Shown: in pieces, positions 14,931-23,768 of the stretch
How the letters are laid out: every line of letters starts with the position of its first letter
Position numbering within the stretch: the first letter of the stretch is position 1
Source of the DNA: Saccharothrix sp. NRRL B-16314
GTDB lineage: Bacteria; Actinomycetota; Actinomycetes; Mycobacteriales; Pseudonocardiaceae
Length of the DNA: 64,000 nucleotides
Reading direction: 5' to 3'
NCBI RefSeq assembly: GCF_000716595.1
Contig: NZ_JNXC01000015.1
Location: 62,001-126,000, forward strand
Notes under the pieces: model-generated
The model's database searches: none
The model's input: the letters and a program-made list of their open reading frames with translations, nothing else
What the model was told of the DNA's origin: nothing
Position numbers and translations under genes: made by a program

Positions 14931-17507
14931 TTGCGATACCGATCATTGGCGAGTGCGGTGGTGGCTGCCACACTCGTGCTCGTGCCACTGCAGTCGACCG
15001 GAGCGTCAGCCGCGCCGGTGGAGACCCTGCGCGTCGACCTGTCCGACTCCACCGGCGCCTTCTACGGCGGTGCCACCGGCATCCTGTACGGCCTCGGTGA
15101 TCAAGGCGTGCCGTCCCGCGACCTGATCGCCGGCATGCGCCCGCGCACCGTCGCCCAGAAGCCGCCGGACGGCGAGCAGCACCCCAGCGGTGACGCGCTC
15201 GTGACGGCGGACGAGTTCTTCTCCTCCGGCGGCACCGACATCTACATCAACTCGCAGGACATCTACAGCCGCTGGCCGTACCAGGACCTCGGCATCGACG
15301 ACTACATCTCGCGGTTGCGGCCCCAGCTGGAGAAGGTCGCCGCGCGACCGGACCGCGACCGCTTCGTGTGGACGATCTTCAACGAGCCGGACTGGATCTG
15401 GTACGGGGACTGGGCGACGAAGAAGGACAAGTTCCTCGCCGACTGGACGAAGGTCTACCGGACGGTCAAGTCCGTGCTGCCGAACGCGCGGATCGACGGT
15501 CCCGGTGAGGCCAACTACAACCCCGGCCGGCTGCGGGACTTCCTCGCCTACGCCGCCGCGAACGACGTGCTGCCGGACATCGTGACCTGGCACGAGCTCA
15601 GCCCGGACTCGCTGAACCACTACCGGGCCCACTTCGCGGACTACCGGGAGCTGGAGCGGTCGCTCGGCATCGGGCCGCTGCCGGTGAACATCACCGAGTA
15701 CTCCAACCGGCGCGACACGTCCGTGCCCGGCCAGATGATCCAGTGGATCACCATGCTGGAGGACACCAAGGTCGACGCGCAGATGGCGTACTGGACCGTC
15801 GCCGGCAACCTGAGCGACCACTCCGCGCGCACCGCCCGTCCCAACGGCGGCTGGTGGCTGGCCAAGTGGTACGCCGACCTGTCCGGCGACACGGTCCGCG
15901 TCACGCCGCCGCGTCCGAGCACCAGGGACTCGTTGCAGGGCCTGGCGACGCTCGACCGCGACGACGCCAAGGCCACCGTCCTGCTCGGCGGCACGGCCAG
16001 TGAGGTCGAGGTCGCGGTGTCGGGCCTGGCGGAGTCCACCTTCGGCCGCTCGGTCGACGTGCGGGTCTCCAAGGCCACCTGGTCCGGTTACGAGGGCGAC
16101 GCCCAGCAGCCGCCGGTCGTGGCGGCGTCCCGGGTCGACGTGGTGGACGGCGTGGTGACGGTCGACGTGCCCGGTGGCGACCCGCTCGCCGCGTACCAGG
16201 TGCTGATCACGCCGGCCGGCCACGGTGCGGCGCCGGTGGCCAACGCGCCCTGGTCCGCGCAGTACGAGGCGGAGGCCGGCTTGGTGGAGAACGCGCGGGT
16301 CGTCTCGCAGCACGACCAGTCGGGCTGGAAGTACACCACTTCGGGTGGCAGCGACGTCGGCTACATGAACAACGCCGGCTCCCGCGTGACGGTGGACGTG
16401 GACGTGCCGCGCTCCGGCACGTACGAGCTGGGGGTGCTGTACGGCAATGGCGGGTTCGTCGGGCAGCAGGCCCTGTACGTCGACGACGCGCACGTGCGGA
16501 CGCTGACGTACCCGGCGGTGCTGAACTGGACGTACCGGGGCCGGCTCGACGTGCCGATCACGTTGACCGCCGGCAAGCACCGCCTGTCGTTGCGCACCAG
16601 CGGACCGAACGGGCACCTGGGCGCGGCGGGCGACAACACGCTGGACCGGATCGACCTCACCGAGGTCACCGGGCCGGAGACGGCGGCGTACCCGCTGGCC
16701 GACGCGCGTCGTTCCGACGGTGCCGTGATCGAGCGGGGTGTGCGTGACGCGGCCGTTCTGGCGCCCACGGCCGTTGCGCTCGGCGCGACCGACTCCGTGA
16801 CCGCGTACGTGTCGGCCAAGCAGGACGGCTACTACACGCTGTCGACGACGTGGACGGGTGCTGGGCCGAGCAGGATCGGCGTGACGACGTCCGGGCGGCG
16901 GGTGGCCGGTGGCGACCTGGTGACCGACCGGGCGGGTGTGTGGGACGGCAGCGTCACCGTGCACCTGAAGGCCGGTGTCACGGCGGTCGGGCTGACCAAC
17001 GAATCGCGGGGGAGGGTCGTGCTCGGCGCACTCACCCAGGTGCGGGCCGGTGACGCGGACGCGCGGGCGGCGGTCGTCGAGGCCGAGTCCGGGCGGTTGG
17101 GCGGCGGCGCGGTCGTGCAGGCAGGGGTCTGGGCGTCCGGCGGTTCGTACGTCGGCCAGCTGGGCAATGGCGGCACGGTGACCGTTCCGCGTGCGGAGGC
17201 GGTGCGCGCGGCCGGGCAGTACAACCTGACCGTCGGGTACGCGCAGGCGGAGAAGAACACCGGCCACGCGTACAACACGGACACGATCACCCGGTTCCTC
17301 GAGACGACGGAGGCGGGTGGCGGCACGACCCGTGCGCCGTACCGGCACAACTACACGTGGGACGGCTTCTGGCCCGAGACGTCACCGCTCGACCTGACCA
17401 CGGAGGGCGGTGAGCTCACGTTCGGCAACGCCACCGGGTGGGGTCCGAACGTCGACTGGATCTCCCTCGCCCCGCTGGTCGTGGCTAAGTCGGTGACTCC
17501 CCGGTAG
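14931..17507 (+). CDS. secreted GH39-like glycoside hydrolase with carbohydrate-binding modules
   Basis: 858 aa from TTG 14931, which follows GAGGAG at good spacing and begins a signal peptide (1-28). Residues 30-330 form a clan GH-A barrel of GH39-like type: acid/base E152 in WTIFNEPDW and nucleophile E256 in NITEYSN. A beta-sandwich region follows (about 330-430), then a CBM35/CBM6-like module (about 441-575, YEAEAG start). The C-terminal part (about 690-858) again contains an AVVEAESGRL module start. It probably cuts the polymer outside the cell to release fragments imported by the ABC system. Exact specificity is not readable; some GH39 enzymes release galactosyl-arabinose from arabinogalactan. 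Confidence 0.75.
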   Translation: MRYRSLASAVVAATLVLVPLQSTGASAAPVETLRVDLSDSTGAFYGGATGILYGLGDQGVPSRDLIAGMRPRTVAQKPPDGEQHPSGDALVTADEFFSSGGTDIYINSQDIYSRWPYQDLGIDDYISRLRPQLEKVAARPDRDRFVWTIFNEPDWIWYGDWATKKDKFLADWTKVYRTVKSVLPNARIDGPGEANYNPGRLRDFLAYAAANDVLPDIVTWHELSPDSLNHYRAHFADYRELERSLGIGPLPVNITEYSNRRDTSVPGQMIQWITMLEDTKVDAQMAYWTVAGNLSDHSARTARPNGGWWLAKWYADLSGDTVRVTPPRPSTRDSLQGLATLDRDDAKATVLLGGTASEVEVAVSGLAESTFGRSVDVRVSKATWSGYEGDAQQPPVVAASRVDVVDGVVTVDVPGGDPLAAYQVLITPAGHGAAPVANAPWSAQYEAEAGLVENARVVSQHDQSGWKYTTSGGSDVGYMNNAGSRVTVDVDVPRSGTYELGVLYGNGGFVGQQALYVDDAHVRTLTYPAVLNWTYRGRLDVPITLTAGKHRLSLRTSGPNGHLGAAGDNTLDRIDLTEVTGPETAAYPLADARRSDGAVIERGVRDAAVLAPTAVALGATDSVTAYVSAKQDGYYTLSTTWTGAGPSRIGVTTSGRRVAGGDLVTDRAGVWDGSVTVHLKAGVTAVGLTNESRGRVVLGALTQVRAGDADARAAVVEAESGRLGGGAVVQAGVWASGGSYVGQLGNGGTVTVPRAEAVRAAGQYNLTVGYAQAEKNTGHAYNTDTITRFLETTEAGGGTTRAPYRHNYTWDGFWPETSPLDLTTEGGELTFGNATGWGPNVDWISLAPLVVAKSVTPR

Positions 17508-17557
17508 CGAACCTCAGGTCTGGGTAGTGAACTCCAGGCAGTGAACGCACCACCGGT

Positions 17558-17595
17558 GACGAGCCGGCATCCCGACCCAGGGGTGCCGGCTCGTC
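17558..17595 (+). terminator. stem-loop after the GH39-like gene
   Basis: Twelve-bp perfect arms GACGAGCCGGCA / TGCCGGCTCGTC around a 14-nt loop, 50 nt past the operon's last stop codon. No T-tract. Confidence 0.55.
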
Positions 17596-17756
17596 CCGCT
17601 CGGACGGGTGTGACCAATCCACGCTGGTCGTGCAGTAATTCGCCGAACACGACCGTGCGCCGACACGCGCGGGGGGTTTGAGGACTTCGTGCGCAAATCG
17701 CCCGACTGTGATCGAGGTGAACTGAACCTCGCAGCCTTGTCCCAGCCGGCTCTCTC

Positions 17757-17781
17757 GATGCGCAGCCGAGGGCTGCGCATC
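17757..17781 (-). terminator. tight hairpin after the DivIVA-domain gene
   Basis: Eleven-bp perfect arms GATGCGCAGCC / GGCTGCGCATC with only GAG as loop, 85 nt past the minus-strand stop. Could serve both converging units. Confidence 0.5.
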
Positions 17782-17865
17782 TGCAGTCCATGACCTGGAC
17801 CGGGCGGTTGGCGGCGGGTGGCTTCTGGGCGGGTGCTGTCCGGGCGCGGTGAGGGCGCGGGCTTG

Positions 17866-18723
17866 TCAGCCCACTGGTTCGGGATCGACCCGCGCCTCTG
17901 TCCGCTGAGCCGGGATCTCGTCCAACGGCGTGTGCAGCAACGGATCGGCTTCCGCCAGCAGTTGCCGGGCGCTGCGCAGGCCGGCGGCGATGTGGTCACG
18001 ACGTGCCCGCAGTTCGTCCACGCGCCGCAGGGCTTCGGCCATGATGCGCTGGGCGTGCTCGGTCGCCGCACGCACCACCTGCTCGGCCCGTGCCTTCGCC
18101 GCGGCCTCCACCTCCGCTACCGCGGCCATCGCCTCGGCCCGACGGGCGCTCATGGCCAACTCGAAGTCGACCCGGACCTCCTCCCGCAACGCCGCCGCCC
18201 GCTCGTCCAGCTCACGCCGCCGCAGCTCGGCCCGCAGGGTCTCCGCCGCGATCCGCTCACCGGCCCGCCGCATCAGGTCCCGGTGCTCCGCCTCCGCCTC
18301 CCGCCGACGGGCGTCCAGTTCGTCGACCAGCCGGTCGGAGCGCTCGCGCAACCGCGTCGCGGCGCGTTCCGCGGTGGCCCAGTGGTGCTCGGCGACGGCC
18401 TGCGCCCGGGTCGTGATCTCGGTGGCCTCCTCGTGCGCGAGCTCCGCCATCCGCCGCAGGCGTTCGGTGAGCGCGTCCGGCTCGATCGGCGTGCGGCTGA
18501 TCCGGTCCACGCGGTCGCGCAGGTCGCGGATCTCCGACCGGGCGCTCTCCAGCTGCCGGGCCAGGTCGTCCGCCCGCGCCACGGCCGCGTCACGGTCGAC
18601 CGCGAGCACCCGCAGCTCGGCTTCGGCGCCCTCCACGTACCGCCGCACCTGGCGTTTGTCGTACCCGCGCCACACCACGTCGAAGTCGGCCCGCAACGGC
18701 ACCAGGTCCACGTCAACCGCCAT
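17866..18723 (-). CDS. DivIVA-domain coiled-coil protein
   Basis: 285 aa from ATG 18723 (a GTG one codon upstream is possible). The first 40 residues (VPLRADFDVVWRGYDKRQVRRYVEGAEAELR) match the DivIVA membrane-targeting domain with its GYDxxQVxxYV core. The remainder, to about residue 260, is a continuous Arg/Glu/Ala-rich coiled coil. Such proteins act as polar or septal scaffolds in actinobacteria; this one is not the canonical Wag31, whose neighbours (ftsZ, sepF) are absent. Likely a cytoskeletal organiser of unknown specialisation. Confidence 0.8.
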   Translation of the reverse strand: MAVDVDLVPLRADFDVVWRGYDKRQVRRYVEGAEAELRVLAVDRDAAVARADDLARQLESARSEIRDLRDRVDRISRTPIEPDALTERLRRMAELAHEEATEITTRAQAVAEHHWATAERAATRLRERSDRLVDELDARRREAEAEHRDLMRRAGERIAAETLRAELRRRELDERAAALREEVRVDFELAMSARRAEAMAAVAEVEAAAKARAEQVVRAATEHAQRIMAEALRRVDELRARRDHIAAGLRSARQLLAEADPLLHTPLDEIPAQRTEARVDPEPVG

Positions 18724-18862
18724 CACCGCAAGATCCCCTCCTCGTCGTGTCGTTCCGTGATCGGCGTCGGGTTCGTTCTGACGGACAGCGCGCACACCAT
18801 GATCTTTGTTAGCACTCCGGGGTGAAGGGGGACAACAGTGGACTCCGCGCTCGACCGCGTCT

Positions 18863-21037
18863 ATGAACGAACTGTCGACGAAGGAACCGCCCGCACCCCT
18901 CGGGAGACCGCGCGTGACCGCAGACCTGCCGCCGGAGCCCTTCAACGCGGGCGAACCGGCCTCCACCGGTGACGTCGGCGGCACGACGACGCTGGTCGAG
19001 GGCAGCACGTTCTGCCTGTCCGGCAGCACCGGCGACATCGAGCCCGGCACACCGCACGGCCTGTTCTTCCGCGACGCCCGGGTGTTGTCGCGCTGGCAGC
19101 TGAGGCTGGACGGCCGCCCACCGCGCGCCCTGTCCGTATCGCACCCCGAAGCGTTCGCTGCGCGGTTCGTGACGCGCCGGCCACCGGCCGCCGGCTCCGC
19201 CGACAGCACCCTGCTGCTGGTGCGCGAACGGTTGGTCGGCGACGGCATGCGGGAGACGATCACGGTCGACAACCTGGGCCGCGAGGCCACCGCCGTGCGG
19301 CTGGAACTGCACGTGGACACCGACTTCGCGGACCTGTTCGCGGTCAAGGAAGGACGGGCGGTGCACGGCGGTTCCGACGCGGTGGCCGCCGGACCGGAAC
19401 TGCTGCTGCACGACCGCCGCGGCGGTTCGCGCGGAGTGTCCGTCACCGCTACCGCCGAGCCCGTGGTGGTCCCCGGCGCGTTGAGCTGGCAGGTGGTGGT
19501 GCCGGCGGGCGGGCGGTGGTCGACCGAGGTCGTCGTGCAGCCGACCGCGGGCGGACGGGCGGTGCGGCCCCAGTTCGACCGGGGCGAGCGGATCGAGAGC
19601 ACCGGTCCGGCGCGCAAGATCCGGGCGTGGCGCGCGGCCAGCACGCTCGTCACCGCGTCCGACCCGGTGCTCACGGGGGTGCTGCGCCGCACCGAAGGCG
19701 ACCTGGGCGCGCTCCTGATCCACGACCCGGCGCGCGGCGGCCGGCCGTTCGTCGCCGCCGGCGCGCCGTGGTTCATGACGCTGTTCGGCCGGGACAGCCT
19801 GCTGACCGCGTGGATGGCGCTGCCGCTGGACGTCGGGCTGGCGCTGGGCACGTTGCAGACCCTCGCCGAGACCCAGGGCAAGGTGGTCGACCCGCTGACC
19901 GAGGAGGAACCGGGCCGGGTGCTGCACGAGCTGCGCCTCGGCCCGGACAGCACGACCGTGTTGGGCGGCAACCACTACTACGGCACGGTCGACGCCACGC
20001 CGCTGTTCGTGATGCTCCTGGCCGAGTGCTGGCGGTGGGGCGCGGACCAGGACGTGGTGCGCTCGTTGCTGCCCGCCGCCGACGCCGCGCTCGCGTGGGT
20101 CGACCGGTACGGCGACCGCGACGGCGACGGGTTCGTGGAGTACCGCCGCGCCACCGACCGCGGCCTGGTCAACCAGGGCTGGAAGGACAGCTCGGACGGC
20201 GTCAACGACCTCTCCGGCCGCCCTGCCGTCCCGTCGATCGCGCTGTGCGAGGTCCAGGGTTACGTCTACGCGGCGTGGCTGGCGCGGGCGGAGCTGGCCG
20301 AGGGGTTCGGCGACGAGGCGACCGCGGCACGTCTCCGCGAACGTGCGGCGGACCTGCGGCAACGGTTCGCGGAGGCGTTCTGGCTGCCCGACCGCGGCTG
20401 GTACGCCGTCGCGCTCGACGGGCACAAGCAGCAGGTGGACGCGCTGACCAGCAACACCGCGCACTGCCTGTGGGCCGGTATCGCGACCGACGAGCACGCC
20501 GCCGTGCTGATCCGGCGGCTGGCCGAGCCGGACATGGACAGCGGGCACGGCCTGCGCACGCTCGCCTCGTCCATGGGCGCGTACAACCCGATGAGCTACC
20601 ACAACGGCTCGGTGTGGCCGCACGACACGGCCATCGCGGTGGCCGGGTTGCTCCGCTACGCCCACCTGCCCGGCGCCGTCGACCTCGCGCACCGGCTCGC
20701 GGACGGGCTCCTCGACGCCGCGGCGGCGTTCGGCGGACGGCTGCCGGAGCTGTTCTGCGGCTTCTCCCGGGACGACTTCCACCCGCCCGTGCCGTACCCG
20801 ACGTCCTGCTCGCCGCAGGCGTGGGCCAGCGCGTCACCGCTGCTGCTGGTCCGCGCGTTCCTCGGCTTGGAGCCGCACGTGCCGCGACGCACCCTGTCCA
20901 CCAGGCCGAACCTGCCCGCGCGGTGGGGCGAGCTGACGCTGTCCGAGCTCAAGCTGGGCGCGGAGACCGCGCGGATCACGGCGAGCGGCGACCAGGCCGC
21001 GGTGTCCGGCCTGCCCGGCGACTGGACCACCACTTGA
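18863..21037 (+). CDS. glycogen-debranching-type enzyme (GDE N-terminal domain plus six-hairpin GH)
   Basis: 724 aa from ATG 18863; GTG 18914, preceded by GGGAGA, is an equally credible start. The N-terminal beta domain (FNAGEPASTGDVGGTTTLVEGSTFCLS, PHGLFFRDARVLSRWQLRLDG) is the GDE_N_bis family. The C-terminal (alpha/alpha)6 barrel has AAGAPWFMTLFGRDSLLTAW, GLVNQGWKDSSDGV and YHNGSVWPHDTAIAV, with likely acidic catalytic residues in the last two. Annotated in relatives as amylo-alpha-1,6-glucosidase; the true substrate of this subfamily is often untested. Cytoplasmic, monocistronic, divergent from the DivIVA gene. Confidence 0.82.
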   Translation: MNELSTKEPPAPLGRPRVTADLPPEPFNAGEPASTGDVGGTTTLVEGSTFCLSGSTGDIEPGTPHGLFFRDARVLSRWQLRLDGRPPRALSVSHPEAFAARFVTRRPPAAGSADSTLLLVRERLVGDGMRETITVDNLGREATAVRLELHVDTDFADLFAVKEGRAVHGGSDAVAAGPELLLHDRRGGSRGVSVTATAEPVVVPGALSWQVVVPAGGRWSTEVVVQPTAGGRAVRPQFDRGERIESTGPARKIRAWRAASTLVTASDPVLTGVLRRTEGDLGALLIHDPARGGRPFVAAGAPWFMTLFGRDSLLTAWMALPLDVGLALGTLQTLAETQGKVVDPLTEEEPGRVLHELRLGPDSTTVLGGNHYYGTVDATPLFVMLLAECWRWGADQDVVRSLLPAADAALAWVDRYGDRDGDGFVEYRRATDRGLVNQGWKDSSDGVNDLSGRPAVPSIALCEVQGYVYAAWLARAELAEGFGDEATAARLRERAADLRQRFAEAFWLPDRGWYAVALDGHKQQVDALTSNTAHCLWAGIATDEHAAVLIRRLAEPDMDSGHGLRTLASSMGAYNPMSYHNGSVWPHDTAIAVAGLLRYAHLPGAVDLAHRLADGLLDAAAAFGGRLPELFCGFSRDDFHPPVPYPTSCSPQAWASASPLLLVRAFLGLEPHVPRRTLSTRPNLPARWGELTLSELKLGAETARITASGDQAAVSGLPGDWTTT

Positions 21038-21130
21038 CCTCGCGCACCACGGGCGGGTTCGCTCGATGGTGTGGCAATCCGTTCCCGGCGTCGCATCCTC
21101 CTGCACCCGGCCGTCGCGGAGTTCATCCTA

Positions 21131-21364
21131 ATGGGCATGGAGAAGCCGTGGAACGACGTGGCCGACCAGCTGCGCACCGTCGAGCCCGAGGCGGAGGCCG
21201 GCGCGGTGGACGAGGAGGCCGCGGTCGGCCGGTCGGAACCCGCTCCCGAGCCGCTGGAGGTCTCGGAGGCGGACCCGGCGGACGTCGCCGACCAGCGCCG
21301 GGTCGTGCCGCTGCCGGACGACGGGCCGGTGTCGGGCGACGGGCCGGTGCCGGACGGCTGGTAG
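21131..21364 (+). CDS. small acidic hypothetical protein (77 aa)
   Basis: Starts at ATG 21131 nine nt after GGAG (ATG 21137 is also possible). The product is rich in Glu, Asp, Pro and Val, with duplicated runs EPEAEAGAVDEEA and EPAPEPLEVSEADPADVADQRRVVPLPDDG. No domain; probably disordered. DQRRVV and PLPDDG are seen in small conserved actinobacterial acidic proteins, but I cannot name the family. Confidence 0.55.
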   Translation: MGMEKPWNDVADQLRTVEPEAEAGAVDEEAAVGRSEPAPEPLEVSEADPADVADQRRVVPLPDDGPVSGDGPVPDGW

Positions 21365-21379
21365 TCCGTCCACCGCAGG

Positions 21380-22189
21380 TCACGGTGGCGCGAGGTCGGT
21401 GATCGCGTCGACCAGTTCCGGCCCGTCCAGCAGCACCCGGTCGTTGTGGTCGGCACCGGGGACCTCGACGACGGTCGCGCCCGCCGCCGTCGCCACCGCC
21501 CGGCTCTGGTCCGGCGGGACGATCGAGTCGGACGTGCCGTAGACGACGGTGACGGGCGCCTCGACCCTGGTCACGTGCTCGGCGGTCGGGAACCGGTCCA
21601 GCAACAGCCACCGCACCGGCAGGAACGGGTAGTGCCGCGCGCCGACCGAGGCGAGGTCGGTGAACGGCGACCGCAGCACCAGCCCGGCCGGCGGGTGCTC
21701 GGCGGCGAGTTCCGCGACGACCGCCGAGCCGAGGCTCTCGCCGAAGTACAGCAGCCGCTCGGCCGGCACACCGGCGTCGTGCAGCAGGAACTCGCGGGCC
21801 GCGCGGACGTCCAGCGCCAGCCCGTCCTCCGCCGGGTCACCGGGATTCCCGCCGTACCCCCGGTAGTCGAGCAGCAGCACCGACAGACCGCGCGCGGTGA
21901 GCGCACGGGCCAGCGGGACGCGCACGTGCCTGTTCCCCGCGTTGCCCGGCGCGACCAGCACGGTGGCGCGCGCCGAGTCGACCGGGAAGTGCCAGGCCGC
22001 CAGCCGCAGGCCGTCCGCCGTCACCAGCGTGACGTCCCGACCACCGTCCAGGACGTCCGCCGCACTCGGCAGCGGCCCACCGGACGGCAGGTAGATGAGC
22101 TTGCGCTGGAACGCGAAGGCGCCACCGAACACCACAGCAACGATAGTGACGACCACCGCCGCCACCGCCACCACCCGCCGGCGCGTCAC
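21380..22189 (-). CDS. membrane-anchored alpha/beta hydrolase (BEM46/ABHD13-like)
   Basis: 269 aa from GTG 22189. An uncleaved-looking hydrophobic segment spans residues 6-26, followed by FQRKLIYLPSGG, the typical entry of this family. Nucleophile S152 in YFGESLGSAV; Asp in VVYGTSDSIVPPDQS; His in PGADHND. An HGG-like oxyanion loop is seen as VAPGNAGNRHVR. Likely a membrane-bound serine esterase or thioesterase with an outward-facing domain. Last gene of the two-component operon, overlapping the lipoprotein stop by 4 nt (GTGA). Confidence 0.85.
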   Translation of the reverse strand: MTRRRVVAVAAVVVTIVAVVFGGAFAFQRKLIYLPSGGPLPSAADVLDGGRDVTLVTADGLRLAAWHFPVDSARATVLVAPGNAGNRHVRVPLARALTARGLSVLLLDYRGYGGNPGDPAEDGLALDVRAAREFLLHDAGVPAERLLYFGESLGSAVVAELAAEHPPAGLVLRSPFTDLASVGARHYPFLPVRWLLLDRFPTAEHVTRVEAPVTVVYGTSDSIVPPDQSRAVATAAGATVVEVPGADHNDRVLLDGPELVDAITDLAPP

Positions 22190-22410
22190 CCCGTCATCCG
22201 GGCCGGGTGTCGCGTGGCCGGCGTCGGCACGGTCGGGGCGGGTGAGGTGGTGGCGGAGGAGGAGGAAGTCGTCGGGTCCGGGCGCTGGGTGAGGGTCGGC
22301 GTGGGCAGGGGGTTGGCGGTCGAGGTGACCAGCGGCCTCGGGTCGTCCTCGGTGGTCACGCCGCACGACGTGAGGAGGGCGAGGCCGACGAGCACGGCGG
22401 CGGTCCTCAT
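22186..22410 (-). CDS. small lipoprotein, Thr/Pro/Ser-rich
   Basis: 74 aa: signal peptide with lipobox LLTSC (Cys16), then a low-complexity, probably extended tail (PTPTLTQRPDPTTSSSSATTSPAPT). It overlaps the kinase stop (ATGA) and the hydrolase start (GTGA), so all four genes are translationally linked. In Streptomyces the lipoprotein CseA dampens the SigE/CseBC envelope-stress system; the gene order here is reminiscent, but the sequences are too short to claim homology. Confidence 0.75.
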   Translation of the reverse strand: MRTAAVLVGLALLTSCGVTTEDDPRPLVTSTANPLPTPTLTQRPDPTTSSSSATTSPAPTVPTPATRHPARMTG

Positions 22411-23768
22411 CCGTCCGCCTCGGGGATCTCGACCACGAAGCGGGCGCCGCCACCCGGGCGGTCTTCCACCCGCACGGTGCCGCCGTGCCGCTGGACGTGC
22501 TGCGCGACCAGCGCCAGGCCCAGGCCGCTGCCGGTGTCCGCACCGCGACTGCCCGCCCGCGCACCCCGGTCGAAGCGGTCGAAGATGCGGTCGCGCAGCT
22601 CGGGCGGCACACCGGGACCGGCGTCGTCCACCTCGATCCTGGCCTGCCCCTCGCAGCTGAACACGGTGACGCGCAGGACGCCGCCCGCGTGGCGCTCGGC
22701 GTTGTCGAGCAGGTTGCTCACCGCGCGGTCCAGGCGTCGCCGGTCGCCGAGCACCTGCGGCGACGGGTCCTGGGCGTGCACGGGGGCCTGCTCGCCCGGA
22801 CGGGCCGCGACCACGTTGCGGACCAGCGACCCCAGGTCGATCGTCTCCAGCGTCGGGTCCTCGGCCTGCTGGTCGGCCCGCGAGATCTCCAGCAGGTCCA
22901 CCACCATCCGCGCGAAGCGGTCCACTTCGGACGTCAGCAGGTCGAGCGCCCGCCCCGCCGTGCCGGGCACCTCGACGCGCCGGCGGCGCAGCACCTCGGC
23001 GGCGTTGACCATGGTGGTCAGGGGTGACCGCAGCTCGTGGCTCACGTCGCCGGCGAACCGCGCGTCACGCCGGACTCGCTGCTCCAGCGCGTCGGCGGTC
23101 GAGTTGAACGTGGCCGCCAACGGGGTCAGGTCGGGGTCGGTCTGGGCCGGCAACCGCGCCCGCAGGTCGCCTCCCGCGATCCGCGACGCGGCCTTCGTCA
23201 ACTCCGTCAACGGCCGCAGCGCCCGTCTGCTCGCCCACGACCCCAGCACCACGCCGAGCAGGCCGCTGATCACCGTGACCGCCACCAGCAGGCCGCTGAG
23301 GAACCGGAACGTCCGGTCCAGCTGCACGAGCGGCGCCAGCTCGACGTAGGCGCCGTCGGTCGACTCGATCGGCAGCGTCACGGCCAGCACCGGGATGCCG
23401 TCCACCACGAGCCGCTGCGAGGCGGGCGTGCCCGCCCGGCCCAGGTCGACCAGCCGGCGGGGCAGCACCTGCGCGTCCACCTGCCGGCCGCTGGTGAGCA
23501 CCTGCCCGCCCTGGAACAGCAGGACGGTGGAGTCGGGACCGGTGGTGAGGCCGGTGAGCAGCTCGTTCAGCCCGTCCGAGTCGTTGCGCAGCGCCTCGGC
23601 CACCAGCCGGACGTTGACCTCGGCCTGCCGCACCGCGCTCTGCTCGCGCTGCCGCAGCATGTAGCCGGACGTCAGGTTCCAGATCGCCACCGCCACGGCG
23701 CTGGTCAGCAGCACCGAACCCAGCCCGAGGGCCAGCGCGACGCGCCAGCGCAGCGAGAACCGCCCCAT
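22407..23768 (-). CDS. sensor histidine kinase (OmpR-partner type)
   Basis: 453 aa from ATG 23768, which shares one nt with the response-regulator stop. Two membrane helices (about 8-30 and 157-178) bracket an extracytoplasmic sensor of about 125 residues, followed by HAMP (180-232). HisKA has H244 in FAGDVSHELRSPL. The HATPase has the N-box NLLDNAERH and G-boxes DDAGPGVP and GSGLGLALV. It should autophosphorylate on H244 and pass phosphate to the adjacent regulator. Signal unknown; an envelope role is suggested by the co-encoded lipoprotein and membrane hydrolase. Confidence 0.92.
   Translation of the reverse strand: MGRFSLRWRVALALGLGSVLLTSAVAVAIWNLTSGYMLRQREQSAVRQAEVNVRLVAEALRNDSDGLNELLTGLTTGPDSTVLLFQGGQVLTSGRQVDAQVLPRRLVDLGRAGTPASQRLVVDGIPVLAVTLPIESTDGAYVELAPLVQLDRTFRFLSGLLVAVTVISGLLGVVLGSWASRRALRPLTELTKAASRIAGGDLRARLPAQTDPDLTPLAATFNSTADALEQRVRRDARFAGDVSHELRSPLTTMVNAAEVLRRRRVEVPGTAGRALDLLTSEVDRFARMVVDLLEISRADQQAEDPTLETIDLGSLVRNVVAARPGEQAPVHAQDPSPQVLGDRRRLDRAVSNLLDNAERHAGGVLRVTVFSCEGQARIEVDDAGPGVPPELRDRIFDRFDRGARAGSRGADTGSGLGLALVAQHVQRHGGTVRVEDRPGGGARFVVEIPEADG

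Larger units (their letters stand above)
17508..17865. other. intergenic region between convergent genes, two hairpins
   Basis: No coding potential I can support. It holds one hairpin on each side (17558-17595 and 17757-17781), consistent with separate terminators for the GH39-like gene and the DivIVA-domain gene. Confidence 0.6.

Noticed and set aside
12967..14988. Very long minus-strand open frame (673 codons) across the permease and binding-protein genes
   Set aside because: Antisense shadow of high-GC coding sequence; composition is Arg/Gly/Val/Asp-rich without domains, and the plus strand encodes clear ABC transporter proteins.
17093..17140. VVQAG string in the secreted GH39-like enzyme, matching the NB-ARC protein's N-terminal motif
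   Set aside because: It lies inside a carbohydrate-binding module (AVVQAGVWASGG) of an exported protein without the flanking N-x3-G-x3-G pattern; chance similarity.
15006..17348. 780-codon minus-strand open frame opposite the GH39-like gene
   Set aside because: Same antisense artefact; no domain, no ribosome-binding site, and the sense strand has a signal peptide and catalytic motifs.
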